Source: Planobispora longispora (GTDB lineage: Bacteria; Actinomycetota; Actinomycetes; Streptosporangiales; Streptosporangiaceae). From it: a DNA stretch of 64,000 nucleotides. Both the position numbers and the translations under genes were made by a program. Shown piece by piece: positions 8,240 to 18,213 of the stretch. The stretch covers positions 1 to 64,000 of the forward strand of contig NZ_BOOH01000010.1 in the NCBI RefSeq assembly GCF_016863135.1, in the 5' to 3' direction. The number at the start of each line of letters is the position of its first letter. Position 1 is the stretch's first letter. The notes beneath the pieces were generated by a model, which saw only the letters and a program-made list of their open reading frames with translations, was not told where the DNA came from and did not search any database.

Positions 8240-11200
8240 ATGCCGCTCGACGAGGCCAAGGACGAGCTGCTGAGGAGTGCCGCGGAGAGATGCGCGCACA
8301 CACCCGGCAGCGAACACAGGAACGTTGAGGAGGTGCTCGCCTTCCTCAGGCTCTACTACCGGCATGTCGCTCCAGAGGACCTCCTGGACCGTGACCCGGT
8401 CGACGTGTACGGCCCGGCCACGGCCCACCGCCAGCTCGCCGAGATCCGCCCCCAGGGCCGGGCTCTGGTGCGGGCCTACACCCCCACCCTGGAGGAGCAC
8501 GGCTGGGACCCCGGCGGCTCGGTCGTCGAGGTGGTCACCGACGACATGCCCTTCCTGGTGGACTCCGTGCGGATGGAGCTCGACCGCCACGAGATCGGCA
8601 TCCACCTGGTGATCCACCCGCAGATGCGGGTGCGCAGGGACCTGACGGGCAGGCTGCTCGACCGCGACCAGGAGGACGTCACCGGGCAGATGCTCGCCGA
8701 GTCCTGGATGCACTTCGAGATCGACCGTCAGGCCGACCCGTCCGTGCTCCGGGAGCTGGAGACCGACCTGCAGCGGATCCTGGCGGACGTGCGCTACACC
8801 GTCGAGGACTTCGCCAAGATGCGGGCCCTGGCCGTACAGACCGCCGAGGGCCTCGCGCTCAACCCGCCGCCGCCCCTGGACCCGGCCGCGGTGGAGGACG
8901 GGCTGGAGCTGATCCGCTGGCTGGCCGACGGGCACTTCACCTTCCTCGGCTACCGCGAGTACCGCCTGGAGCGGGGAGACGACGGCGACGAGCTGAACGC
9001 GGTGCCGGGGACCGGACTGGGCATCCTCCGCCACGACAAGGTGGGTTCGAGCAGTTTCTCCTCGCTCTCGCCCGAGCTGCGCGCCAAGGCCCGCGAGAAG
9101 CAGCTGCTGATCATCACCAAGGCCAACAGCCGCGCCACCGTCCACCGCCCCGCCTACCTGGACTACGTGGGCGTCAAGACCTTCAACGCCGAGGGCGAGG
9201 TCGTCGGCGAGCGGCGCTTCCTGGGCCTGTTCACCCACTCGGCCTACAACGAGTCGATCACCCGCGTCCCGCTGCTCCGGCGCAAGCTCGCCGAAGTGCT
9301 CGACCGGGCCGGGATCGCCCCCGACAGCCACGACGGCAAGGACCTCGTCGAGATCCTGGAGACCTTCCCCCGGGACGAGCTCTTCCCCACCTCGGTCGCC
9401 CAGCTCCTGCCGATCGCGCTCGGCGTGCTCCGGCTCCGCGAGCGCAAGCAGGTCAAGATCTTCCTGCGTCCGGACGACTACGGCCGGTACATCTCCTGCC
9501 TGATCTACCTGCCGCGCGACCGCTACACCACCAAGATCCGCATCAAGATGCAGGAGCTCCTGGTCAAGGCGCTGGGCGGCACGACGTCCGACTACAGCGC
9601 GATGATCGGGGAGTCGGCGCTGGCCCGCCTGCAGGTGGTCGTGCGCGGAGAACGGGGCAGGCCGGTGTCGGCCGCCGGGGTGGACCTGGAGGAGCTGGAG
9701 GCCCGGCTGGCCGCCACCACCCGCTCCTGGGAGGACGACCTGGGCGCGGCCATCGCCGAGCTGAGCTCGGAGGAGGAGGCCCCCCGGCTCATCCGCCGGT
9801 ACGCCACCGCGTTCCCCGAGGGGTACAAGGCCGACTTCCCGCCCCGGATGGCCGTGGCCGACCTGCGGCGGCTGGAGACGCTCGCCAAGACGGGCGACGA
9901 GATCGGGATGAACCTCTACGAGCCCTACGAGGCCGGGGAGGGGGAGCGCCGGTTCAAGCTCTACCGGATCGGGGCCCCGGTGTCCCTGTCGCGCGTGCTG
10001 CCGCTGCTGCAGCGGATGGGCGTGGAGGTGGTCGACGAGCGTCCCTACGAGATCGACCGCGCCGACATGCCGGACGCCAAGGACGCCTGGATCTACGACT
10101 TCGGCCTGCGCTACACCCCCTCGGCGGAGGTGGACAGGGACGAGTTCAAGCGGCTCTTCCAGGACGCGTTCGACGCGCTGTGGCGCGGCCGGGTGGAGAA
10201 CGACGGCTTCAACGGGCTCGTCCTGGCCGCCGGGCTGACCTGGGAGCAGATCGACATCCTGCGGGTCTACGCCAAGTACCTCCGCCAGGCCGGCACCACC
10301 TTCAGCCAGGACTACATCGAGCGCGTTCTGCTGGGCAACGTACGGCTCGCGCGGCTGCTGGTGCGGCTGTTCGAGGCGCGGCTGGACCCGCACCGCTCCG
10401 GCGAGGTCCGCGTCGAGCTGGCCGACGCGCTGCACGAGGAGATCCTCGGCGCGCTGGACGACGTCGCCTCCCTGGACGAGGACCGGATCCTCCGCGCCTA
10501 CCTGGAGATGATCCGCGCCACGCTGCGGACCAACTACTTCCAGACGACGGACTCGGGACGGGGCGGGGAGCGCAAGCCGTACATCTCGCTGAAGCTCGAC
10601 TCGCCCTCGATCAGCGTGCTGCCGCTGCCCCGGCCGAAGTTCGAGATCTTCGTCTACTCGCCCCGGGTCGAGGGCGTGCACCTGCGCTTCGGCAAGGTGG
10701 CCCGGGGCGGCCTGCGCTGGTCGGACCGGATGGAGGACTTCCGCACGGAGATCCTCGGCCTGGTGAAGGCCCAGATGGTGAAGAACACCGTCATCGTGCC
10801 CACCGGCTCCAAGGGCGGCTTCGTCGTGAAGAGCCCGCCGAAGTCGGGCTCGCGGGAGGAGGTGCTGGCCGAGGGCGTCGCCTGCTACCGCATCTTCATC
10901 TCCGGTCTCCTCGACATCACCGACAACCTGGTCAACGGCCAGGTGGTCCCGCCCGCCGACGTGGTCCGGCACGACGAGGACGACACCTACCTCGTGGTCG
11001 CCGCCGACAAGGGCACCGCGACGTTCTCCGACATCGCCAACGCGGTGGCCAAGGAGTACGGCTTCTGGCTGGGCGACGCCTTCGCCTCCGGAGGCTCGAT
11101 CGGCTACGACCACAAGGCCATGGGCATCACCGCCCGCGGCGCCTGGGAGTCGGTCAAGTACCACTTCCGCACGACGGGCGTGGACATCCAGACCACCGAC

Positions 11201-13129
11201 TTCACCGTGGTCGGCATCGGAGACATGTCCGGCGACGTGTTCGGCAACGGCATGCTGCTCTCCCAGCACATCCGGCTGATCGCGGCCTTCGACCACCGGC
11301 ACGTCTTCGTCGACCCCGACCCCGACGCCGCGCGCAGCCACGCCGAGCGGGCCCGCCTGTTCGAGCTGCCGCGCAGCTCGTGGGAGGACTACTCGCCGAC
11401 GCTGATCTCCGACGGCGGCGGCGTCTGGTCGCGCACCGCCAAGTCGATCCCGATCTCGCCGCAGATGCGCGCCGCGCTCCGCATCCCGGACGCGGTGACC
11501 GCGCTGGCCCCGAACGACCTGATCAGCGCCATCCTCAAGGCCCCGGTCGACCTGCTGTGGAACGGCGGCATCGGCACCTACGTCAAGGCGTCGGTCGAGT
11601 CGCACGCCGACGTCGGCGACAAGGCCAACGACGGCCTGCGGGTCGACGCCTCGCAGCTGCGCTGCAAGGTGATCGGCGAGGGCGGGAACCTGGGCCTGAC
11701 CCAGCTCGCCCGGATCGAGTTCGCGCTGAACGGCGGGCTGGCCAACACCGACTTCATCGACAACTCCGCGGGCGTGGACACCTCCGACCACGAGGTGAAC
11801 ATCAAGATCCTGCTGGACCGGGTGGTCCGCGACGGCGAGCTCACCGACAAGCAGCGCAACGAGATCTTCCTCGACATGACCGACGAGGTGGCGCGGCTGG
11901 TGCTGCGGGACAACTACGACCAGAACGTGGTCCTGGCCGCCGCCCGCGCGCAGGCCGCCGACATGCTCCACATCCACGCGCGCTACCTGCGCCGGCTGGA
12001 GCGCGCCGGGCTGATCAACCGGGAGCTGGAGTTCCTGCCCTCGGACAAGGCGCTCGCCGAGCGCCGCCAGGCCGGGCTCGGGCTGACCGCGCCGGAGTTC
12101 GCGGTGCTGCTGGCCTACACCAAGCTGGTGGTGGACGCCGAGATCCTCGCCTCCGACCTGCCCGACGACCCCTACCTGGCGTCGTGGCTGGTGTCGTACT
12201 TCCCCACGCCGCTGCGCGAGCGGTTCCGCTCCTTCATGGACGACCACCCGCTCCGCCGGGAGATCATCACCACCTGCGTGGTGAACGACCTGGTCAACTC
12301 CAGCGGCACCACGTTCATGTTCCGCATCGGGGAGGAGAGCGGCGCGTCCTCGCCGGACATCGCCCGCGCCTACCTGGTCGCCAGGGAGGTCTTCGACCTG
12401 CCCAGCTTCTGGCTGGCCGTCGAGCGCCTCGACAACAAGGTGGACACGGCCACCCAGATCGCCATGGAGCTGGAGGCCCGCAAGCTCTGCGAGCGCGCCG
12501 CCCGCTGGCTGGTGGGCAACCGCCGCCCGCCGCTGGACCTGGCCTCCACGGTGAGCTTCTTCTCCAAGGGCATGAACGGCCTGCTCGCGCACCTGCCCAA
12601 GCTGCTGACCGGGTCGGACCTGCTGGCGTTCGAGGAGCGCCGTGACATGTTCATCGCCCGCGGCGTGCCGCAGGACCTGGCCGAGCGGGTCGCCGCGATG
12701 GTCCCGGCCTACTCCACCTTCGACCTGGTGGAGATCTCCGCCGTGACCGGGCGTCCGGTGAACGAGGCCGCCGAGGTCTACTTCGACCTGGCCGACCGGC
12801 TCCAGCTGGCCGCGCTGCGCGAGCGGGTCATCGCGCTGCCCCGGGACAACCGGTGGAACTCCATGGCCCGGGCCGCGCTCCGCGACGACCTGTACGCCGC
12901 GCACGCCGCGCTCACCCGGGACGTCCTCGTGCACAGCGAGCCGGGGCTGGCCCCGGAGGAGCGGCTGGCGCACTGGGCCGACGCGAACTGGGCGGCGGTG
13001 GCCCGGGCCCGGCAGACGATGTCGGAGATCTGGGAGAGCGACAACTTCGACCTGGCGACGCTCTCGGTGGCGCTGCGCGCGGTCCGCACGCTGGTGGCCT
13101 CCACCAGCCTGCCGCACAGGGAGTCCTGA
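8240..13129 (+). CDS. gdh: NAD-specific glutamate dehydrogenase, large (180-kDa) class
   Basis: The 1629-residue protein matches the length and organisation of the large bacterial NAD-GDH class (Bac_GDH). A long N-terminal regulatory region with ACT-like segments precedes the catalytic core, which carries LRWSDRMEDFRTEILGLVKA, VPTGSKGGFVVK near residues 853-866, and GEGGNLGLTQ. It oxidises L-glutamate to 2-oxoglutarate and ammonium with NAD+ in the cytoplasm, so it is mainly catabolic. The ATG at 8240 has a strong AAGGAG ribosome-binding site about 10 bases upstream. The very long open frames antisense to it are artefacts of GC-rich coding. In mycobacteria this class is controlled by GarA; no garA is in the window. 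It is monocistronic and ends at paired terminator hairpins. Confidence 0.97.
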   Translation: MPLDEAKDELLRSAAERCAHTPGSEHRNVEEVLAFLRLYYRHVAPEDLLDRDPVDVYGPATAHRQLAEIRPQGRALVRAYTPTLEEHGWDPGGSVVEVVTDDMPFLVDSVRMELDRHEIGIHLVIHPQMRVRRDLTGRLLDRDQEDVTGQMLAESWMHFEIDRQADPSVLRELETDLQRILADVRYTVEDFAKMRALAVQTAEGLALNPPPPLDPAAVEDGLELIRWLADGHFTFLGYREYRLERGDDGDELNAVPGTGLGILRHDKVGSSSFSSLSPELRAKAREKQLLIITKANSRATVHRPAYLDYVGVKTFNAEGEVVGERRFLGLFTHSAYNESITRVPLLRRKLAEVLDRAGIAPDSHDGKDLVEILETFPRDELFPTSVAQLLPIALGVLRLRERKQVKIFLRPDDYGRYISCLIYLPRDRYTTKIRIKMQELLVKALGGTTSDYSAMIGESALARLQVVVRGERGRPVSAAGVDLEELEARLAATTRSWEDDLGAAIAELSSEEEAPRLIRRYATAFPEGYKADFPPRMAVADLRRLETLAKTGDEIGMNLYEPYEAGEGERRFKLYRIGAPVSLSRVLPLLQRMGVEVVDERPYEIDRADMPDAKDAWIYDFGLRYTPSAEVDRDEFKRLFQDAFDALWRGRVENDGFNGLVLAAGLTWEQIDILRVYAKYLRQAGTTFSQDYIERVLLGNVRLARLLVRLFEARLDPHRSGEVRVELADALHEEILGALDDVASLDEDRILRAYLEMIRATLRTNYFQTTDSGRGGERKPYISLKLDSPSISVLPLPRPKFEIFVYSPRVEGVHLRFGKVARGGLRWSDRMEDFRTEILGLVKAQMVKNTVIVPTGSKGGFVVKSPPKSGSREEVLAEGVACYRIFISGLLDITDNLVNGQVVPPADVVRHDEDDTYLVVAADKGTATFSDIANAVAKEYGFWLGDAFASGGSIGYDHKAMGITARGAWESVKYHFRTTGVDIQTTDFTVVGIGDMSGDVFGNGMLLSQHIRLIAAFDHRHVFVDPDPDAARSHAERARLFELPRSSWEDYSPTLISDGGGVWSRTAKSIPISPQMRAALRIPDAVTALAPNDLISAILKAPVDLLWNGGIGTYVKASVESHADVGDKANDGLRVDASQLRCKVIGEGGNLGLTQLARIEFALNGGLANTDFIDNSAGVDTSDHEVNIKILLDRVVRDGELTDKQRNEIFLDMTDEVARLVLRDNYDQNVVLAAARAQAADMLHIHARYLRRLERAGLINRELEFLPSDKALAERRQAGLGLTAPEFAVLLAYTKLVVDAEILASDLPDDPYLASWLVSYFPTPLRERFRSFMDDHPLRREIITTCVVNDLVNSSGTTFMFRIGEESGASSPDIARAYLVAREVFDLPSFWLAVERLDNKVDTATQIAMELEARKLCERAARWLVGNRRPPLDLASTVSFFSKGMNGLLAHLPKLLTGSDLLAFEERRDMFIARGVPQDLAERVAAMVPAYSTFDLVEISAVTGRPVNEAAEVYFDLADRLQLAALRERVIALPRDNRWNSMARAALRDDLYAAHAALTRDVLVHSEPGLAPEERLAHWADANWAAVARARQTMSEIWESDNFDLATLSVALRAVRTLVASTSLPHRES

Positions 13130-13170
13130 GCCGGGATCCCCGCCCTGCAAGGAGTTCTGAGCCGCGATCC

Positions 13171-13205
13171 CCGCCCTCTCTCCTCCCGGCGGAGGGGGAG
13201 GGCGG
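13171..13205. terminator. Long GC-rich hairpin after gdh
   Basis: The arms CCGCCCTC and GAGGGCGG, with inner TCCTCC/GGAGGG pairing around a CGGC loop, form a strong hairpin 40 bp past the gdh stop. There is no U-tract, as is common in high-GC actinobacteria. Confidence 0.7.
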
Positions 13206-13233
13206 TGGATCTTCCCGTACGGCGGCCCGCCCT

Positions 13234-13255
13234 CCCTCCCCGGCGGAGGGGAGGG
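13234..13255. terminator. Second hairpin between convergent gdh and lipoprotein gene
   Basis: A perfect 8-bp stem CCCTCCCC/GGGGAGGG with loop GGCGGA lies just before the stop of the minus-strand lipoprotein gene. It can serve transcripts from either side. Confidence 0.6.
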
Positions 13256-13260
13256 CCGGG

Positions 13261-14331
13261 TCAGGTGACGAAGACCTTGGTGACGCCGCCGGTGTAACCG
13301 ATGACCCGGGCGGCCTTGCCGCTGCTCTTCGGCGGGACCGTGCTCACGTACTGCTGCGTCTCCACGATGCGCAGCTCCTCCTGGGCGCGCCGCTCCTCCC
13401 CGGAGTCATCGCGCGGGGCCAGCCCGCGCGCCTCCTCGGGCATCCCGATGGGCAGCCCGCAGGGGTGGATCTCGGCCGTCTCCGTGGTCGTCCTGATCAG
13501 CGAGTACATGATCAGGGCGCCGCCGTCCGCGGTGCGCAGCGCGCGCACCGGGTAGCCGGCCGCGGCGAAGATCGACTCGTAGCCGCGGCAGTCGTTCGCC
13601 TTCGCCTCCGCCCGCTTGTCCGCGATCTCGGTGGCGTGGGCGGTGGTGTGCGGGCCCTCGGCGATCAGTCCGGTGGCGAACCCCGCCGAGCCCTCCTCGG
13701 CGGTGGTCGCGTGGAGCGGCGCCATCAGGCGGGGGCTGATCTGCACGGTGGAGTCGTCGTCGCCGAGCGCGGTCGCGTACCCCTCGGCATCCCGGGTGAT
13801 CTCCGGGAGCGGCTCCTCGAGGAGCGACAGGGAGCTGATCTGCCAGACGTCTTCGCCTTGCTTGGACAACGTCAGCATCACCGGGTGCGTCTTGCCCGAG
13901 GCGTCGCGGCGGTCCGCGACCGCGGCGAACCAGACGGGCCCCCGCTCCAGCCTGGGGACCAGCAGGCGCGGCTCGCCCCAGGTGTGGCGGGGAGGGGACG
14001 CGCCCGTGTTCTTCGCCTTCTGGAAGGAGGCCTGGAGCAGCGCCAGATGCCCGTCACGGGACTGCTTGAGCAGGTTGTTCCGGTCGGCGAGCAGCCGGGG
14101 GGTGGCCGAGCCCAGGACCCCGTCGGCGGCCAGGACCTCCTTCAGCGCCTTGCCCGCCTCGGCCATGGTGAGCAGCGGAGGGACGGGAGTGGCCGGGACG
14201 GTGGCCCCGCCGTCCGTGCGGCCGGGCCCGGGGGCCGTCTCGCCGGAGGCGGTGCAGGCCGTGACGCCGGTCGTCAGGGCGGCCATGGTGAGTGCGAGCG
14301 CGAGCAGGCCTCGCCGCCCATGTCCCCGCAC
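13261..14331 (-). CDS. Secreted lipoprotein of unknown function
   Basis: The 356-residue product begins MRGHGRRGLLALALTMAALT and has a lipobox-like end at VTAC, with Cys26 as the predicted lipidation site. The mature part starts with an acidic, threonine/proline-rich linker, followed by a mixed alpha/beta region I do not recognise. Repeated short motifs such as KTHPVMLTLSKQGEDVWQISSL suggest a beta-sheet ligand-binding domain. It should be anchored on the outer face of the membrane. It is transcribed divergently from prfB with about 130 bp between them and convergently with gdh. No enzymatic motif was seen. Confidence 0.75.
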   Translation of the reverse strand: MRGHGRRGLLALALTMAALTTGVTACTASGETAPGPGRTDGGATVPATPVPPLLTMAEAGKALKEVLAADGVLGSATPRLLADRNNLLKQSRDGHLALLQASFQKAKNTGASPPRHTWGEPRLLVPRLERGPVWFAAVADRRDASGKTHPVMLTLSKQGEDVWQISSLSLLEEPLPEITRDAEGYATALGDDDSTVQISPRLMAPLHATTAEEGSAGFATGLIAEGPHTTAHATEIADKRAEAKANDCRGYESIFAAAGYPVRALRTADGGALIMYSLIRTTTETAEIHPCGLPIGMPEEARGLAPRDDSGEERRAQEELRIVETQQYVSTVPPKSSGKAARVIGYTGGVTKVFVT

Positions 14332-14444
14332 GCTCGCCTCCTGATGATCCCCGTCGCGGCGCCCAGCCTAGGGAGTGTTCACACCGGACACACCCTAGCC
14401 ACGATGAGTGCCTGAGCCGTACACAACGGGGTGTCACGGTCGCG

Positions 14445-14459
14445 TACCCTTTACAGACG
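14445..14459 (+). promoter_or_regulatory. Putative -10 box for leaderless prfB transcript
   Basis: TACCCT at 14445-14450 fits the actinobacterial TANNNT -10 pattern and ends 8 bases before the GTG start of prfB. No Shine-Dalgarno sequence precedes that GTG, so a leaderless mRNA is likely. Confidence 0.45.
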
Positions 14460-15577
14460 TGGCACTCAACGATCCGACAGAAGAGATCAACGAGCTTACC
14501 GGCACGCTGAACGGCATTCAGGACGTGCTGGACCTCGACGCGATGCGCAAGCAGATCGAGGAGCTGGAGGATCAGGCCGCAGCCCCCGACCTGTGGAACG
14601 ACCAGGAGCGGGCGCAGAAGGTCACCAGCAAGCTCTCCTATCTGCAGGGCGAGGTCAACAAGATCGAGGCCCTCGGCCGGCGCCTGGAGGACGTGGGCGT
14701 CCTCTACGAGCTCGCCGAGGCCGAGGACGACCCCGACACCCGCGAAGAGGCCGACCGCGAGCTGACGGCGCTCAAGGGCGAGGTCGGCGCGCTGGAGGTC
14801 CGGACCCTCCTCTCGGGCGAGTACGACGCGCGTGAGGCGGTCGTCACGATCAACTCCCAGGCCGGCGGCGTGGACGCCGCCGACTGGGCCCAGATGCTCC
14901 TGCGGATGTACATCCGGTGGGCCGAGCGCAAGGGCTACCCGACGGAGGTCTACGAGACCTCCTACGCCGAGGAGGCCGGGATCAAGTCGGCGACCTTCAC
15001 GGTCAAGGCCCCCTACGCCTACGGGACCCTCCGCGGCGAGCACGGCACCCACCGCCTGGTCCGGATCAGCCCGTTCGACAACCAGGGCCGCCGCCAGACC
15101 TCCTTCGCGGGCGTGGACGTGGTCCCGGTCGTGGAGACGACCGACCACATCGAGATCAACGAGGACGACCTGCGGGTCGACGTCTACCGTTCCTCGGGTC
15201 CGGGCGGCCAGGGCGTCAACACCACCGACTCGGCGGTCCGCCTGACCCACCTGCCCACCGGCATCGTGGTCTCCTGCCAGAACGAGCGCTCCCAGCTGCA
15301 GAACAAGGCGACCGCGATGGCGGTCCTCCAGTCCAAGCTGCTGGAGCGCAAGCGCCAGGAGGAGGCCGCGGCGCTCAGCGAGATCCGGGGCGAGTCGACC
15401 ACCTCCTGGGGCACCCAGATCCGCAACTACGTGCTGCACCCGTACCAGATCGTCAAGGATCTGCGGACGGGCACCGAGGCGGGCAACCCCAGCGCGGTGC
15501 TGGACGGCGACCTCGACGAGTTCATCGAGTCGGAGATCCGCTGGGCGCGCCGCCAGGAGACGGGCGGGGAGGCCTAG
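14459..15577 (+). CDS. prfB: Peptide chain release factor 2
   Basis: The 372-residue class I release factor carries the SPF tripeptide ([20 protein letters not shown]), which reads UGA/UAA stop codons. It also has the universal GGQ loop ([20 protein letters not shown]), which triggers peptidyl-tRNA hydrolysis. The GTG at 14459 starts [13 protein letters not shown], the expected N-terminus. The programmed +1 frameshift with an internal UGA found in many bacterial prfB genes is absent; the frame is open throughout. It acts on the ribosome in the cytoplasm. The position directly upstream of ftsEX is a conserved actinobacterial order. Confidence 0.97.
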   Translation: MALNDPTEEINELTGTLNGIQDVLDLDAMRKQIEELEDQAAAPDLWNDQERAQKVTSKLSYLQGEVNKIEALGRRLEDVGVLYELAEAEDDPDTREEADRELTALKGEVGALEVRTLLSGEYDAREAVVTINSQAGGVDAADWAQMLLRMYIRWAERKGYPTEVYETSYAEEAGIKSATFTVKAPYAYGTLRGEHGTHRLVRISPFDNQGRRQTSFAGVDVVPVVETTDHIEINEDDLRVDVYRSSGPGGQGVNTTDSAVRLTHLPTGIVVSCQNERSQLQNKATAMAVLQSKLLERKRQEEAAALSEIRGESTTSWGTQIRNYVLHPYQIVKDLRTGTEAGNPSAVLDGDLDEFIESEIRWARRQETGGEA

Positions 15578-15581
15578 GACG

Positions 15582-15608
15582 GAGGGCCTGAGCGGTCCTC
15601 AGGCCCTC
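15582..15608. terminator. Bidirectional terminator between prfB and zinc-ribbon gene
   Basis: A perfect 11-bp stem GAGGGCCTGAG/CTCAGGCCCTC with a 5-base loop starts 4 bases after the prfB stop. It separates two convergent genes. Confidence 0.8.
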
Positions 15609-15667
15609 GTGAGAGGTCTCGCCGGGCGCTTCGAGCCCGCCCCCCTCTCCGTTCGGAGCGGCGGCCC

Positions 15668-15859
15668 TCAGGCGCCCGTCAGGTGCTTCAGGGCCAGGGT
15701 GAGGAAGAACAGCGCGATCAGCAGGAGGGAGACGAGTGCCGGCGTCATCCCGCCCAGGCCGCTGTGGTGCATGCGGTCGCGGTTGGCCCGGCACAGAGGG
15801 CAACGGCCCTCCGCGACGGGGTGGGCGCACCGCGCGCATACCAGGTCGTCACAGCTCAT
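15668..15859 (-). CDS. Small zinc-ribbon membrane protein
   Basis: The 63-residue product begins MSCDDLVCARCAHPVAEG. Two CxxC pairs (Cys8/Cys11 and Cys20/Cys23) form a zinc-ribbon, with an extra Cys3. One hydrophobic segment (MTPALVSLLLIALFFLTLAL) follows, ending LKHLTGA. It is predicted to sit in the membrane with the metal site on the cytoplasmic side. GAGGAC lies 8 bases before the ATG. Its function is unknown. The size, compact motif spacing and good ribosome-binding site argue that it is real. It is convergent with prfB and divergent from ftsE. Confidence 0.75.
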   Translation of the reverse strand: MSCDDLVCARCAHPVAEGRCPLCRANRDRMHHSGLGGMTPALVSLLLIALFFLTLALKHLTGA

Positions 15860-15945
15860 AGTGTCCTCGCCTTCGGGCTCGTCACCACTTTATGTGGTCG
15901 TTACCGGGCGTTGAATCGTTTTGTTTCCGTTATGGAGTTTCCATG

Positions 15946-15966
15946 CCAGTCTTCCCCCTAGACTGG
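15946..15966. other. Inverted repeat in the ftsE upstream region
   Basis: CCAGTCT and AGACTGG form a perfect 7-bp inverted repeat with a 7-base C-rich loop, in the A/T-richer stretch between the zinc-ribbon gene and ftsE. The 3' half overlaps a possible -10 box (TAGACT). The sequence CCCCTAGACTG recurs near 16066. Confidence 0.4.
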
Positions 15967-16068
15967 GCTCCGGCCAACCGGAACGTCGATCAAGGTAAAG
16001 ATCGGCGCCCCCCGGCCGGCGAGAGGCGGGAAGTGGTCCTCTGCCACTACCGCGACCGTCCTAACCCC

Positions 16069-16074
16069 TAGACT
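16069..16074 (+). promoter_or_regulatory. Putative -10 box for ftsEX
   Basis: TAGACT fits the TANNNT -10 pattern 20 bases before the ftsE GTG and predicts a very short leader. The same CCCCTAGACTG stretch occurs at about 15956-15966, so there may be two tandem promoters. Confidence 0.4.
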
Positions 16075-16093
16075 GACATGCTGTGATGCGCCC

Positions 16094-16783
16094 GTGATCC
16101 ATTTCGATAATGTCACCAAGGTCTACGCGAACCAGAACCGGCCCGCGTTGGACCACGTCAGCGTTGAGGTCGACAAGGGCGAGTTCGTGTTCCTCGTCGG
16201 CCCGTCCGGCTCCGGGAAGTCCACCTTCCTCCGCCTGATCCTCAAGGAGGAGCGTCCCAACTCGGGAGCCATCCACGTGGCGGGCAAGGATCTCGCCCGC
16301 CTGTCCAACTTCAAGGTGCCCCACCTGCGCCGCCGCATCGGCTGCGTGTTCCAGGACTTCCGGTTGCTCCCGAACAAGAACGTGTACGAGAACGTCGCGT
16401 TCGCCCTGGAGGTCATCGGCAAGCCCCGGCGGTTCATCCGCAAGGTCGTGCCCGAGGTCGTCGAGCTCGTCGGCCTGGAGGGCAAGGCCCACCGGATGCC
16501 CGACGAGCTGTCCGGCGGCGAGCAGCAGCGGGTCGCGATGGCCCGCGCCTTCGTCAACCGGCCGATGATCCTCCTGGCGGACGAGCCCACCGGAAACATC
16601 GACCCCGCGACGAGCATCGGCATCATGAAGGTGCTCGACCGGATCAACCGGACGGGCACCACCGTCGTCATGGCCACGCACGACGCGGCCATCGTCGACT
16701 CCATGCGCAAGCGCGTAGTGGAACTGGAGGACGGAAAGATCGTCCGAGACCAGTCGCGTGGCGTGTACGGCCAGGCGTACTGA
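16094..16783 (+). CDS. ftsE: Cell division ATP-binding protein FtsE
   Basis: The 229-residue ABC ATPase has Walker [10 protein letters not shown], the signature [15 protein letters not shown], Walker [10 protein letters not shown] and switch His in MATHD. The start GTG gives [20 protein letters not shown], the normal FtsE N-terminus. FtsE pairs with FtsX at the divisome and transmits ATP hydrolysis to a periplasmic peptidoglycan hydrolase (RipC-type in actinobacteria). It is followed by ftsX after 30 bp, and the order ftsE-ftsX-smpB is conserved in actinobacteria. The family call is certain. Confidence 0.97.
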   Translation: MIHFDNVTKVYANQNRPALDHVSVEVDKGEFVFLVGPSGSGKSTFLRLILKEERPNSGAIHVAGKDLARLSNFKVPHLRRRIGCVFQDFRLLPNKNVYENVAFALEVIGKPRRFIRKVVPEVVELVGLEGKAHRMPDELSGGEQQRVAMARAFVNRPMILLADEPTGNIDPATSIGIMKVLDRINRTGTTVVMATHDAAIVDSMRKRVVELEDGKIVRDQSRGVYGQAY

Positions 16784-16813
16784 CCAGGACCGGTCAAAAG
16801 CGACAGGAAGAGC

Positions 16814-17722
16814 ATGCGGGCAAACTTCATCTTCTCCGAGGTCTGGATCGGCCTCCGCCGCAATCTCACGATGACCATCGCGGTCATCGTGACTGTGGCC
16901 ATCGGCATGGCGTTGCTGGGCATCGGTCTGATGGTCAACTCGCAGGTGTCGAAAATGCGGGGCTTCTGGTCGGACAAGGTCGAGGTCTCGGCCTTCCTGT
17001 GCAAGAAGAACGACCCCCTCCCCTCCTGCAAGGGCAGCAAGGGGGTCACCGAGCAGGCCCGCGCCGACCTGCAGACCCGCATCCAGGGCATGGCCCAGGT
17101 CGAGTCGGTCGAGTTCGAGAACTCCGCGACGGCGTACGAGAACTTCAGGAAGACCTACGGCGAGAACGACGTCCTGGTCAAGGCGATCCAGGTCGAGGAC
17201 ATGCCCGAGTCGTTCCGGGTCAAGGTCAAGAACCCGGAAGAGTACGGCACGGTGATCGACGAGCTGCAGAGCGTGCCGGGCATCTCGATGGTCGTCGACG
17301 AGCGGGAGCTCCTGGACGGCTTCTTCGACCTCATGGAGAAGATCCGGGGGTTCGCGCTCATGATCGCGGGCTTCCTCGTCCTCGCGGTCATCCTGCTGAT
17401 CGGCAACACGGTCCGGCTCTCGGCGTACAACCGCAGGCGTGAGACCGGCATCATGCGCCTGGTCGGAGCCTCCAATCTCTACATCCAGCTGCCGTTCGTC
17501 ATGGAGGGCGTCATCGCCGGCCTGCTCGGCGGCGTGGTCTCGGCCGTCCTGCTGATCGTGACCAAGGTGTTCCTGTTCGACAGCATGAACATCAACCTCG
17601 CCGCGGGCACGCAGCTCACCTGGAACGACCTGGCCCAGGTGATCCTCGGCACGATGGTCATCGGCGTGATCATCTGTATCCTCGCGTCCTTCGTCACGCT
17701 CCGCCGTTACCTGCGTGTGTGA
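16814..17722 (+). CDS. ftsX: Cell division protein FtsX
   Basis: The 302-residue permease-like protein has a first transmembrane segment ([22 protein letters not shown]) and then a large extracytoplasmic loop (about residues 45-165) with two cysteines ([12 protein letters not shown]). Three C-terminal membrane segments follow, between about residues 175 and 300. [21 protein letters not shown] is the cytoplasmic coupling region that contacts FtsE. The extracytoplasmic loop should recruit a peptidoglycan hydrolase during septation. The ATG at 16814 has an AGGAAG ribosome-binding site 5 bases upstream. It ends 23 bp before smpB. Confidence 0.97.
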   Translation: MRANFIFSEVWIGLRRNLTMTIAVIVTVAIGMALLGIGLMVNSQVSKMRGFWSDKVEVSAFLCKKNDPLPSCKGSKGVTEQARADLQTRIQGMAQVESVEFENSATAYENFRKTYGENDVLVKAIQVEDMPESFRVKVKNPEEYGTVIDELQSVPGISMVVDERELLDGFFDLMEKIRGFALMIAGFLVLAVILLIGNTVRLSAYNRRRETGIMRLVGASNLYIQLPFVMEGVIAGLLGGVVSAVLLIVTKVFLFDSMNINLAAGTQLTWNDLAQVILGTMVIGVIICILASFVTLRRYLRV

Positions 17723-17745
17723 GGCGTCCCGGTAGGCTCCAAGGC

Positions 17746-18213
17746 ATGCCACGTGAGACCGGGCGGAAGGTCATCGCCCAGAACAAGCGTGCCCGGCACG
17801 ATTACCACATCGACGACACCTTCGAAGCCGGCCTCGTGCTTCAGGGCACGGAGGTCAAGTCGTTGCGCCTGGGCCGCGCCTCTCTCATCGACGGGTACGC
17901 CACCGTCAAGGACGGCGAGGTGTGGTTGATCAACATCCACATCCCCGAGTACACGATGGGAACGTGGACCAACCACGCGGCGCGGCGCACCCGCAAGCTG
18001 CTCCTGCACCGCAAGGAGATCGACAAGCTGGCCGCCAAGACGAAGGAGGGCGGCCTCACCCTGGTGCCGCTCTCGCTCTACTTCAAGGACGGCAAGGCCA
18101 AGGTCGAGCTGGGGCTGGGCAGGGGCAAGAAGGACTGGGACAAGCGGCAGACCCTGGCGGAGAAGCAGGCCAAGCGGGAGATGGCCCGCACGCTCAGACA
18201 TAGGAACAGGTAG
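17746..18213 (+). CDS. smpB: SsrA-binding protein SmpB
   Basis: The 155-residue protein has the SmpB signatures [32 protein letters not shown] and the basic C-terminal tail with [20 protein letters not shown]. SmpB binds the tRNA-like domain of tmRNA and places its C-terminal tail in the empty mRNA channel of stalled ribosomes to start trans-translation. The ATG at 17746 gives MPRETGRK, the usual start; there is a weak AAGG before it. Its partner RNA ssrA is encoded 2.5 kb downstream on the same strand. The last base of its TAG stop is the first base of the next gene's GTG. Confidence 0.97.
   Translation: MPRETGRKVIAQNKRARHDYHIDDTFEAGLVLQGTEVKSLRLGRASLIDGYATVKDGEVWLINIHIPEYTMGTWTNHAARRTRKLLLHRKEIDKLAAKTKEGGLTLVPLSLYFKDGKAKVELGLGRGKKDWDKRQTLAEKQAKREMARTLRHRNR

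Noticed and set aside
8219-13150. 1643-codon open frame antisense to gdh
   Set aside because: It mirrors the gdh codons in a GC3-rich genome, has His/Gln/Arg-rich nonsense composition and no ribosome-binding site. The sense strand encodes a full glutamate dehydrogenase.
14459-15577. Programmed +1 frameshift in prfB
   Set aside because: The reading frame is continuous with no internal UGA or CUUUGA-type slippery site.
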